From Bacteroidales bacterium (GTDB lineage: Bacteria; Bacteroidota; Bacteroidia; Bacteroidales; NBLH01): 12,185 bases of DNA. A program made the position numbers and the translations under genes. Of the stretch, positions 5,890-12,185 are shown one piece after another; positions within the stretch are counted from its first letter, which is position 1, and every line of letters starts with the position of its first letter. The stretch covers positions 1 to 12,185 of the forward strand of contig JAOZNO010000040.1 in NCBI GenBank assembly GCA_029933755.1, read 5' to 3'. The notes under the pieces are model-generated. The model was not told the DNA's origin and made no database searches. It saw nothing but the letters and a program-made list of their open reading frames with translations.

Positions 5890-7698
5890 ATGGAAGTAAA
5901 AAGAAATTTTGACATCGTTGATCAGCTCGTCGAAAAACACAATAAAGACATTGCATTATCAATAAAGAGAAATGGGAAATGGGAAAATTTCAACACGAAT
6001 CAATATAAAGAAAATGTTGACAATTTTAGTTATGGATTGCTTGCACTTGGCTTTAAAAAAGGTGATAAAATAGCAACTGTTTCAAATAATAGACCTGAAT
6101 GGAACTTTGTTGATATGGGTTTAGGGCAAGTTGGTGCAGTTCATGTTCCAATTTATCCAAATATTGGAGCTGATGAATATCGCCATATCTTAAAGCACTC
6201 AGATGCCCGCATTATGATTGTTTCATCAGACGAAGCATATAATAAATTAAAACCACTTGTTGCTGAAACACCCTCAATTGAAAAGCTGTACACTTTTGAT
6301 AAAGTAGAAGGTGCAGCAAATTGGATGGAAATTATGGAACTGGGGATAGCAAATAAAGAAAAGTTTGAAACAGAATTACCAAAAATAAAAGATTCCATTG
6401 ATTCAAATGACTTATTTTCAATAATATACACATCAGGCACAACAGGCTTACCAAAAGGTGTTATGTTAAGTCATAACAACTTCATAAGCAATGTTATGGG
6501 AACAAGGAATATTTTACCCTTGAAATCGGATGAAAAAGTACTCAGTTTTCTTCCTCTATGCCATGTTCTTGAACGAATGGTAAACTATTTATTTCAATAT
6601 AATGGTTGCCCAATATATTATGCCGAAAGCATTGAAACAGTTGGTGAGAACATGAAAGAAGTTAAACCACATGGTATGACAGCAGTGCCAAGGGTTATTG
6701 AAAAATTATTTGATAAAATAATTCTAAAAGGAAAAGAATTAACAGGTATTAAAAAATCTCTATTCTTCTGGGCCGTGGATTTAGGATTAAAATATGAAAC
6801 CAATAAAGCAAATGGATGGTTTTATGAAAAACAACTTGCACTGGCTAACAAATTAATATTTATTAAATGGCGTGAAGCACTTGGTGGAAATATTAAAGTA
6901 CTTATTTCAGGTGGTGCTGCTCTTCAGCCAAGGTTGGCAAGAGTTTTTCATGCAGCAGGAATTCCTGTTCAAGAAGGGTACGGATTAACTGAAACCTCAC
7001 CGGTTATTTCTGTTAATGAGGTTGAATACCCTGGTCTTCAATTTGGAACTGTAGGTCCAATTCTTAAAAATGTAGAAGCGAAAATCGCTGGAGATGGTGA
7101 AATATTAATGAAAGGACCAAACCTAATGTTAGGTTATTACAAAGATGAAGCAAAAACAAAAGAGGTTATTGATGAAGATGGATGGTTCCATACAGGTGAT
7201 ATTGGTGTAATACATGAGCGCAATATTTTACAAATAACCGATCGAAAAAAAGAAATATTTAAACTTTCTACAGGTAAGTATGTTGCACCTCAGGTAGTTG
7301 AAAATAAGTTTAAAGAATCAAACTTTATTGAGCAAATTATGGTAGTTGGTGCAAGCGAAAAGTTTGCCGCAGCAATAATTTGTCCTAACTTTGAATTCTT
7401 ACATGATTGGTGCTCCATTCACAATATTAAATACCGTGATAATTTAGATTTGGTACAAATTCCAAAAGTTCTTGAGAGATTCCAAAAAGAAGTTGATGAA
7501 CTTAACAAGAACTTATCCAGACATGAACAAATGAAAAAGTTTGAGATTACTTGTCAGGAATGGTTACCGGACACAGGTGAATTATCACCTACATTAAAGG
7601 TAAAGAGACGTTTCCTTAAGGAAAAGTACAAAATTAAAATTGATAGAATGTACGGTTATACAGAAGAATCGGGTCATGTTGGAACTCCGTCAAATTAG
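5890..7698 (+). CDS. Long-chain fatty-acid--CoA ligase (AMP-forming acyl-CoA synthetase)
   Basis: A full-length 602-residue member of the ANL adenylating superfamily that activates fatty acids to acyl-AMP and then acyl-CoA. Motifs: the P-loop YTSGTTGLPKG (residues 180-190), the A5 motif YGLTET (364-369), GWFHTGD (431-437) with the ribose-binding aspartate D437, the hinge DRKKEIFKLSTGKYVAP (451-467), and the C-terminal catalytic lysine K570 in LSPTLKVKR. The length and linker fit the long-chain (FadD15/FACL-like) group, often annotated AMP-dependent synthetase/ligase. There is no signal peptide; it probably acts at the inner face of the membrane. Acyl-CoA made here could feed beta-oxidation or the acyltransferase encoded at 610. 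It has its own promoter and a strong hairpin after it, so it is probably a single-gene transcript. Confidence 0.93.
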   Translation: MEVKRNFDIVDQLVEKHNKDIALSIKRNGKWENFNTNQYKENVDNFSYGLLALGFKKGDKIATVSNNRPEWNFVDMGLGQVGAVHVPIYPNIGADEYRHILKHSDARIMIVSSDEAYNKLKPLVAETPSIEKLYTFDKVEGAANWMEIMELGIANKEKFETELPKIKDSIDSNDLFSIIYTSGTTGLPKGVMLSHNNFISNVMGTRNILPLKSDEKVLSFLPLCHVLERMVNYLFQYNGCPIYYAESIETVGENMKEVKPHGMTAVPRVIEKLFDKIILKGKELTGIKKSLFFWAVDLGLKYETNKANGWFYEKQLALANKLIFIKWREALGGNIKVLISGGAALQPRLARVFHAAGIPVQEGYGLTETSPVISVNEVEYPGLQFGTVGPILKNVEAKIAGDGEILMKGPNLMLGYYKDEAKTKEVIDEDGWFHTGDIGVIHERNILQITDRKKEIFKLSTGKYVAPQVVENKFKESNFIEQIMVVGASEKFAAAIICPNFEFLHDWCSIHNIKYRDNLDLVQIPKVLERFQKEVDELNKNLSRHEQMKKFEITCQEWLPDTGELSPTLKVKRRFLKEKYKIKIDRMYGYTEESGHVGTPSN

Positions 7699-7769
7699 AG
7701 TGTCCACATAATGTTTTAATTCAAAAAATATTTGTATTTAGAACATATTCTATAAAATGAACAAATTGG

Positions 7770-7841
7770 CAGTAATCAGTTCACAGTAAGCATAAGCGCT
7801 ACAAAGCCTGCTTACTGAGGACTAATTACTGTTTTCTTTTA
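7770..7841 (+). terminator. 23-bp imperfect hairpin plus T-rich run after the acyl-CoA synthetase gene
   Basis: The arm at 7770-7792 pairs with 7809-7831 at 20 of 23 positions, around a 16-nt loop, and TTTTCTTTT follows. It sits 71 bp after the synthetase stop and fits an intrinsic terminator. The left arm contains CAGTAA twice, and the arms look like a diverged palindromic repeat, so it may have begun as a repeat element. Confidence 0.65.
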
Positions 7842-7864
7842 AACAGTGGCATAAACACATATAA

Positions 7865-8800
7865 AAAACACTTATTTCAGCAACTAAAACAACCTTATTA
7901 GCAATATTCCTTATTGTTTATTTAAACAGTAATGCTCAATTCTCTTTTGAAAAAAATACTGGTTTAAGTTTTGGAATAACATTTTCTACAGGAACACATA
8001 TAAACCGGGTTGGCCTATTTGCCAAAGCCTATATTTATAAAAACTTTGCTCAACTAAATATTGGTTCAACTTACTATTATAATTTTTCAGGTTTTGAAAA
8101 AAGAAAAAAATATTCTGAATTTCAGCACTATATGGGCATATTATTTTCTCATGGTGAACTTGACTCTACAAAAAACCTATTTATATCTTCAGTATCAAAC
8201 CAAACAGGTAAAAAGTATAATATTGCATATTCATATAATATATACCGAAATAAAATTGGAACTTCGCAACAAACCGGTATTCTGGGTTTTGGGTTTGGAA
8301 AATGGCAATTAATCTCTGAAAATGACATTTTTGCTGAACAGGCAACAGACAAGTTTCGAACTGCGGGTTTAAAGCTAAAATATAATTACAAAGAGTTTTC
8401 ATTTGCAATAAATATTACTTTATGGACAGGGAATTCAAAAAATGCTCCAACACTTTCAGATTCAACTTTTAAGGCCAGACATGGATATAAAGACATGAGC
8501 AATGCACCTTACGGTAAAGTATCAGCAGGAATCCTATCTTTTGAAGCCCAATATGCACCTCCATATTACCAGAGTTTGAAACTTTCCAGTGGTATCGATT
8601 CTGAAAAAGTGAGAAACACCATACAAAACAAACTCATTCATGACATGTATTTTATTCCTGAAAAAATAAACAAAGCAAAAAACCCACACATGCCAATGAT
8701 TTCAGAGGATGGTGATTTATATTTATATAAAAAGAATCAAAAAATTAGAAAACCAAAGTATTATTTTAAGTTTGCAGCAAATGATGCTATATTTTATTAA
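7865..8800 (+). CDS. Secreted protein with Toxin_23-like C-terminal region; no standard start codon
   Basis: The frame is open from 7865, just after an in-frame TAA at 7862-7864, to TAA at 8798-8800. The first ATG is at 8132 (222 residues), but the 89 codons before it clearly code: they give a signal peptide (hydrophobic LLAIFLIVYL, then SNAQ) followed by an aromatic, beta-rich stretch. No ATG, GTG or TTG occurs in frame before 8132, so initiation must use a rare codon such as ATT at 7874, or the start has been lost by mutation or sequencing error. In the ATG-8132 numbering, ENDIF (63-67), FRTAG (75-79) and GIDSEKVRNTIQN (154-166) with H170-D171 recall the polymorphic toxin type 23 domain of Bacteroidota; that assignment is from memory. 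No recognisable immunity gene follows. It could equally be a non-toxic outer-membrane or periplasmic relative, or a pseudogene. Confidence 0.6.
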   Translation, partial: KTLISATKTTLLAIFLIVYLNSNAQFSFEKNTGLSFGITFSTGTHINRVGLFAKAYIYKNFAQLNIGSTYYYNFSGFEKRKKYSEFQHYMGILFSHGELDSTKNLFISSVSNQTGKKYNIAYSYNIYRNKIGTSQQTGILGFGFGKWQLISENDIFAEQATDKFRTAGLKLKYNYKEFSFAINITLWTGNSKNAPTLSDSTFKARHGYKDMSNAPYGKVSAGILSFEAQYAPPYYQSLKLSSGIDSEKVRNTIQNKLIHDMYFIPEKINKAKNPHMPMISEDGDLYLYKKNQKIRKPKYYFKFAANDAIFY

Positions 8801-8866
8801 CTGCACAGTTTTGACCAATAAACCCTATTTGTTTACAAAAAGTCAATTCTTCAACCATTTTTTTCA

Positions 8867-8874
8867 TATCTTTG
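8867..8874 (+). promoter_or_regulatory. Bacteroidota-type -7 box (TATCTTTG) for the rhomboid gene
   Basis: TATCTTTG fits TAnnTTTG and lies 33 bp before the ATG at 8908, the same leader length as for the synthetase promoter. A convincing -33 TTTG is absent at the right distance, since the nearest TTTG (8828-8831) is too far upstream. Confidence 0.5.
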
Positions 8875-8907
8875 TCATTTTGTTAAACAAATCATTCAAT
8901 TTGTAAA

Positions 8908-9519
8908 ATGAGTATTACATTATTTATAATAATATTAACAAGTTTAGTTTCAATAGCAGGTTTCCGTAACAGAGCGTTTTTCGATAAGTTGAAATTAAAT
9001 CCTTATTTAATTATCCATAAAAAGGAATATCAAAGGATATTTACACATGCTTTTTTACATGCAGACTGGACACACCTGGGTTTTAACATGTTTACCTTGT
9101 ACTTTTTTGGCAATAATGCCGAAATATTCTTTGAACATTTTTTTGAGCATGGCAAACTTATGTTTATTCTACTTTATATAGTTGGTATAGCTATTTCTGC
9201 TATTCCTTCAATACTAAAACATAAAAATGATCATTGGTATAATTCAATTGGTGCATCCGGAGCAGTGGCAGCAGTGCTATTTGCAAGTATTTTCTTTGAT
9301 CCAAGAATGGGAATTTACCTTTTCCTAATACCAATTCCTATTCCGGGATTTGTGTTTGGGATTGTTTATTTAGCTTATTCTCAGTACATGGGTAAAAAAA
9401 ATACAGATAATATAAATCACGAAGCTCATATAACAGGTGCAATTTTTGGCTTTTTGTTTCCTCTAGTTCTAAATCCCGGTTTATTTACGGTATTTTGGAA
9501 TGGTTTAATGGGAGGATAA
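8908..9519 (+). CDS. Rhomboid-family intramembrane serine protease
   Basis: A 203-residue polytopic membrane protein with about six hydrophobic segments, the length of a minimal bacterial rhomboid. The signature residues are present: HLGFN (H56 to N60) for the oxyanion region of helix 2, the nucleophile motif GASGA (115-119) with S117, and AHITGAIFG (173-181) giving the catalytic H174 of the Ser-His dyad. Rhomboids cut transmembrane helices of substrate proteins within the bilayer; natural substrates are unknown for most bacterial members. It should be active, since no catalytic residue is missing. A -7 box precedes it, and the phosphatase gene follows after 38 bp, so the two are probably co-transcribed, though no functional link is evident. 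Confidence 0.93.
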   Translation: MSITLFIIILTSLVSIAGFRNRAFFDKLKLNPYLIIHKKEYQRIFTHAFLHADWTHLGFNMFTLYFFGNNAEIFFEHFFEHGKLMFILLYIVGIAISAIPSILKHKNDHWYNSIGASGAVAAVLFASIFFDPRMGIYLFLIPIPIPGFVFGIVYLAYSQYMGKKNTDNINHEAHITGAIFGFLFPLVLNPGLFTVFWNGLMGG

Positions 9520-9557
9520 GAATTTGATGATTGAATATTCAATCTAAAATTGCAAAA

Positions 9558-10067
9558 ATGAATAAAGTAGTTTTTTTAGACAGAGATGGTGTAATTAACT
9601 CAAATGAAAATTATTACTATATTTATCAGTCAAGTGATTTCATACTGAATAAAGGAGTTATTAAAACATTAAGCTTGCTTATAAAAAAAGGCTATTTGTT
9701 AATTATAATATCAAATCAAGGTGGTGTATCAAAAAATAAATATACGAAGGCTGATGTAGAAAAACTTAACAACTACATTATTTCACTTTTTGCTCAATCA
9801 AATATAGAAATTTTAGAAAGTTATTATTGCCCACATCACTCTGATATTGAAATGTGTATCTGTAGAAAACCAGATTCACAACTGCTTGAAAAGGCAATTG
9901 CAAGGTTTAAAGTCAGTACCAAAGATTCATATATGATTGGTGACTCGGACAGGGATATTCAGGCAGCAGAAAAAATTGGTATAAAAGGAATTAAAGTAAA
10001 AGCCAACAAAAATTTATTTGAAGAATTAAGTAAAAGTGATTATTCTTTTTTAGTAGATGAAAATTAG
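9558..10067 (+). CDS. HAD-IIIA phosphatase, GmhB-like (D-glycero-D-manno-heptose 1,7-bisphosphate 7-phosphatase / histidinol-phosphatase family)
   Basis: A 169-residue HAD hydrolase. Motif I is FLDRDG (residues 6-11), with nucleophile D8 and acid D10. Motif II is SNQGG (52-56), and motif III/IV are K104 in CRKP and GDSDRD (128-133). A GmhB-type zinc site is visible as C91, H93, C100 and C102. GmhB removes the 7-phosphate of heptose bisphosphate for LPS core or S-layer glycan precursors; the related HisB phosphatase domain acts on histidinol phosphate, so the substrate is probable rather than certain. I start at ATG 9558, because an upstream in-frame TTG at 9531 would only add nine residues ahead of the conserved first strand. 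It follows the rhomboid gene with no terminator between them. Confidence 0.85.
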   Translation: MNKVVFLDRDGVINSNENYYYIYQSSDFILNKGVIKTLSLLIKKGYLLIIISNQGGVSKNKYTKADVEKLNNYIISLFAQSNIEILESYYCPHHSDIEMCICRKPDSQLLEKAIARFKVSTKDSYMIGDSDRDIQAAEKIGIKGIKVKANKNLFEELSKSDYSFLVDEN

Positions 10068-10256
10068 AGTCTGTAATGTCAGAGTTTCATTTAGAAAGTC
10101 CGAATTCAATGCCTGTTCCGCTACTGCGGAAGCTTGTGAAGTTATGAAAATCAAGGAGTTTACTATTGTAAATGTATTGTGCTGAGTAAGTCGAAGTAAC
10201 TGTTTTCATAACAAGCATAACGACAAAATTGGACTTTATGTACAAATACTAATTAG
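10068..10256. repeat. Nested palindromic repeat, copy A
   Basis: About 189 bp with three nested inverted repeats. The outer arms are 10095-10106 against 10227-10237 (AAAGTCC...AATT with one bulge). The middle arms, GTTATGAAAA (10141-10150) and TTTTCATAAC (10203-10212), are perfect. The inner hairpin is TTTAC-TATT-GTAAA (10159-10172). A further hairpin, TTCCGC-TACT-GCGGAA (10116-10131), lies in about 20-30 bp absent from copy B. The core GTGCTGAG...GTCGAAGTAAC (10179-10200) resembles common bacterial palindromic-repeat words. No protein frame is supported; with copy B it fills the whole gap between the phosphatase and aminotransferase genes. Confidence 0.7.
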
Positions 10257-10269
10257 AGTCGATCTCTAA

Positions 10270-10426
10270 AGTCTGTGTTTGGTTTAGAAAGTTCGATATT
10301 AAGGCTTGTGAAGTCCGAAAAATGTGAGTTTACTATCGTAAATGCAATGTGCTGAGCGATGTCGAAGTAACCATTTTGAGGGCAAACATAACGAAGATAG
10401 CGGACTTTATGAACAAACACTAATTA
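10270..10426. repeat. Nested palindromic repeat, copy B
   Basis: About 157 bp, aligned end to end with copy A (shared GTCTGT start, TTTAGAAAGT, CTTGTGAAGT, TTTACTAT-GTAAATG, TGTGCTGAG, GTCGAAGTAAC, CATAACGA, GGACTTTATG, ACTAATTA end). The inner hairpin is TTTAC-TATC-GTAAA (10329-10342). The middle stem AAAATG/CATTTT (10319-10324 with 10372-10377) differs in sequence from copy A but occupies the same place. The outer end CGGACTTTAT (10401-10410) can pair with 10288-10294 (imperfectly) or AAGTCCG at 10311-10317. It ends 13 bp before the aminotransferase ATG, so it probably lies in that gene's leader. Confidence 0.7.
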
Positions 10427-10439
10427 ATGTGTAAAAGTT

Positions 10440-11339
10440 ATGATAGTAAAAGAATCGAAATATATAAGCTATAACGGGACTATTATCCTTAGTGATGAAT
10501 TCAAACCAGAATTCAACAATAGAGCATTTCAATATGGTGATGGTTTATTTGAAACAATGCACACCCTCGGAACTGAAGTTCAATTCTTCTACGAACATAT
10601 GGAACGCCTGATACGAAGTATGAAAGTGCTAAAAATGGAAGTACCTGTCCGTTTCAGTATCGATACTTTAGGTTTACAAAAAGAAATTACAAGACTACTT
10701 ACCAAAAATCGAATTTATAATGGCGGGCGTGTACGCCTAACGGTATTCAGGCAAAGCGGAGGATTTTATAGCCCGGAGAATAATGAGGTTAATTATTTAA
10801 TTCAAACAGAGCACTTAAAAACCAAACAATACGAATTAAACACACAGGGTTATAATATTGATATTTTTGAAGATATACAAAAGCCTATTAACGTTCTATC
10901 AGGCTTAAAAGTTACCAGCTCGATATTTTATGTAATGGCAGGTATTTTTAAATCAGAAAATAAACTTGACGAATGTTTAATTATTAATGAAAGAGGGAAT
11001 ATTGTAGAAGGAGTTAGTGCCAATGTTTTTATCGTAAAAGAGAATAACATTTTTACTCCCTCATTAAAAAGTGGCTGTCTTGATGGTATTATGCGAAAAA
11101 AGGTAATTGATATTGCAAAAAGTGAAGGTTTAACGGTTTATGATGAAATTCCGATACAATTAACAGATATAATGGCTGCCGATGAACTATTTTTCACAAA
11201 TGCAATTACCGGTATAAAATGGGTTTTAGGATTTAAACAAAGAAGATATTTTAATAAAATTGCCAAACAATTAAGCGATAAACTTAATGAAACGGTTTTT
11301 GCAGAGAGTAAGGTAAGAACGGAAGTTGGGGAGTATTAG
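10440..11339 (+). CDS. Class IV PLP-dependent aminotransferase / 4-amino-4-deoxychorismate lyase-like
   Basis: A 299-residue fold-type IV PLP enzyme. The N-terminal NNRAFQYGDGLFETM (residues 26-40) is the family's conserved start. The Schiff-base lysine is K157 in LSGLKVTSS, the pyridine-nitrogen glutamate is E190 in NIVEGVSANVF, and SGCLDGIMR (211-219) is the phosphate-binding turn. The family includes branched-chain aminotransferase (IlvE), D-amino-acid transaminase and PabC. The length and the short, unfused architecture with GDGLFET point to PabC or an uncharacterised aminotransferase rather than IlvE, but specificity cannot be settled; no folate genes are nearby. The ATG lies 13 bp after repeat copy B, so the promoter must be within or above the repeats. 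It is convergent with the RhuM gene. Confidence 0.85.
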   Translation: MIVKESKYISYNGTIILSDEFKPEFNNRAFQYGDGLFETMHTLGTEVQFFYEHMERLIRSMKVLKMEVPVRFSIDTLGLQKEITRLLTKNRIYNGGRVRLTVFRQSGGFYSPENNEVNYLIQTEHLKTKQYELNTQGYNIDIFEDIQKPINVLSGLKVTSSIFYVMAGIFKSENKLDECLIINERGNIVEGVSANVFIVKENNIFTPSLKSGCLDGIMRKKVIDIAKSEGLTVYDEIPIQLTDIMAADELFFTNAITGIKWVLGFKQRRYFNKIAKQLSDKLNETVFAESKVRTEVGEY

Positions 11340-11404
11340 GAATTAAATCATTTTCAAAGTTTCAAAGACACTTTTTAAGATAATGTCCCAGTTTGTACAA
11401 TGAC

Positions 11405-11447
11405 AAGCCATACTCTTTCCGATTTCTCTTCGACATGTGTATGGCTT
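11405..11447. terminator. Inverted repeat between convergent genes
   Basis: AAGCCATAC at 11405-11413 is the exact reverse complement of GTATGGCTT at 11439-11447, with a 25-nt loop. It lies between the 3' ends of the aminotransferase and RhuM genes and could serve as a bidirectional transcript end, although no strong T run follows on either side. The loop holds CTTCGACAT, the complement of ATGTCGAAG in repeat copy B. Confidence 0.4.
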
Positions 11448-11456
11448 ATGCGTAGG

Positions 11457-12185
11457 CTATTTTGCACTCTTCTTTTTTATACTTTCTTCAATTTGTTTTA
11501 ATTCTTTTAGATCATCGTTATCTGCTTTTAAAGCATTATACTCTTTACGTTTTTTATCGAAATCAGTATAAATTTCTTTGACTTTGTTTTCCATTTCCAA
11601 TTTACTGATAGAACCTGTGTGATTTAAGATTTTCTTATCGTGAAAATCTAATATTTTATCAATGTTTTCTCGCCAAAAATCCATTGTGATATCCATTCTA
11701 TTTTTGGCTCTAAGCTCTGCACTTTCAAGGAAAATAACTACCAATCGATTAAGTGTATCAATCTCGTCTTCGCTTAAGTAATTTTTTGCAATAAAAATAT
11801 CCTGTTTTCTTACAATTGTGCCTTTCCAGGATGTTAAATTCATATTCGATTTATCGGCACTGGCTCGTGAAACAATAATTTCGGCAGCAGTTTTGCCTGT
11901 AACAGCAAAATGTAATTTATTTTGAGCCTCGGCAAAAAACATTTGAGTTGCTTTGTCTGTTTGGTCGTAATCACTACTTAAAGTAAACAAATCTTTAATT
12001 TTCTGATAAAAACGCTTTTCAGAAGCCCGAATATCTCTTATCCTTTCTAAAAGCTCATCGAAATAATCTGGTCTGCCATCAGGATTTTTCAGACGTTCAT
12101 CATCCATCACAAAACCCTTTATCATATACTCTTTTAGGTTTTTGTTTGCCCAAATTCTAAATTGTGTTCCTCGCTTACTTCTTAC
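11457..12185 (-). CDS. RhuM-family protein (Virulence_RhuM), C-terminal part; 5' end outside window
   Basis: The frame runs unbroken from the right edge to TAG at 11459-11457, so 242 residues are visible and the start lies beyond the window. The ATG at 12125 is internal: the 20 codons before it (including SKRGTQFRIWANKNLKEY) belong to the conserved part of the family. The segment KGFVMDDERLKN and the following DYFDELLERIRDIRASEKRFYQKI (each recognisable in the translation) are hallmark RhuM sequences. The C-terminus is strongly charged and probably coiled coil. RhuM was named from a Salmonella pathogenicity island and is often found on mobile islands or beside restriction systems; its biochemical role is unknown. 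Its presence suggests that accessory DNA begins at this end. Confidence 0.9.
   Translation of the reverse strand, partial: VRSKRGTQFRIWANKNLKEYMIKGFVMDDERLKNPDGRPDYFDELLERIRDIRASEKRFYQKIKDLFTLSSDYDQTDKATQMFFAEAQNKLHFAVTGKTAAEIIVSRASADKSNMNLTSWKGTIVRKQDIFIAKNYLSEDEIDTLNRLVVIFLESAELRAKNRMDITMDFWRENIDKILDFHDKKILNHTGSISKLEMENKVKEIYTDFDKKRKEYNALKADNDDLKELKQIEESIKKKSAK

Noticed and set aside
8061..8408. Overlapping open frames on both strands inside the Toxin_23-like gene
   Set aside because: They lack recognisable domains and overlap a frame with a signal peptide and recognisable motifs; they are shadows.
9531..9557. TTG start extending the GmhB-like phosphatase by nine residues
   Set aside because: The extra residues precede the conserved first beta strand, and the ATG at 9558 begins exactly at MNKVVFLDRDG, the usual family start.
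10068..10426. CRISPR-like or IS remnant interpretation of the repeats
   Set aside because: There are only two long, diverged copies without spacers, no cas genes, and no transposase fragment in any frame.
12123..12125. ATG at 12125 as the start of the RhuM gene
   Set aside because: The frame continues upstream with conserved family residues to the window edge, so this methionine is internal.

Overview
The window is AT-rich DNA that looks like a Bacteroidota chromosome. The evidence is the lack of clear Shine-Dalgarno sequences, several TAnnTTTG-type -7 promoter boxes ahead of genes, an SNA/Q-type signal-peptide end, and the protein families present. I cannot name the genus. Eleven genes can be supported: ten on the + strand and one on the - strand at the right edge.

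Layout: the 3' two-thirds of recR enters from the left (1-462). From 610 to 7698 six consecutive + strand genes have lipid or membrane-lipid themes: a glycerolipid-type acyltransferase, an HSL-family esterase/lipase, two tandem phasin-like proteins, an ABC1/UbiB-family atypical kinase with two C-terminal membrane helices, and a long-chain acyl-CoA synthetase. Phasin-like proteins beside acyl-activating, acyl-transferring and acyl-hydrolysing enzymes suggest a module that makes, coats and mobilises a lipid or polyester inclusion. No PHA synthase is in the window, so this remains a hypothesis.

From 7865 to 10067 lie a secreted protein with a Toxin_23-like C-terminal part and no standard start codon before its signal peptide, a rhomboid-family membrane protease, and a GmhB-like HAD phosphatase. 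Next come two diverged tandem copies of a 160-190 bp palindromic element (10068-10426). A class IV PLP aminotransferase or 4-amino-4-deoxychorismate lyase follows (10440-11339), convergent with a RhuM-family gene cut by the right edge.

The intergenic DNA is unusually structured. It holds a perfect 17-bp terminator-like hairpin before ubiB, a GC-rich hairpin plus a roughly 96-nt folded element between ubiB and the acyl-CoA synthetase, a 23-bp imperfect hairpin after the synthetase, and the twin nested-palindrome repeats. Several of these look like members of dispersed palindromic repeat families rather than plain terminators, but that needs the rest of the genome to test.
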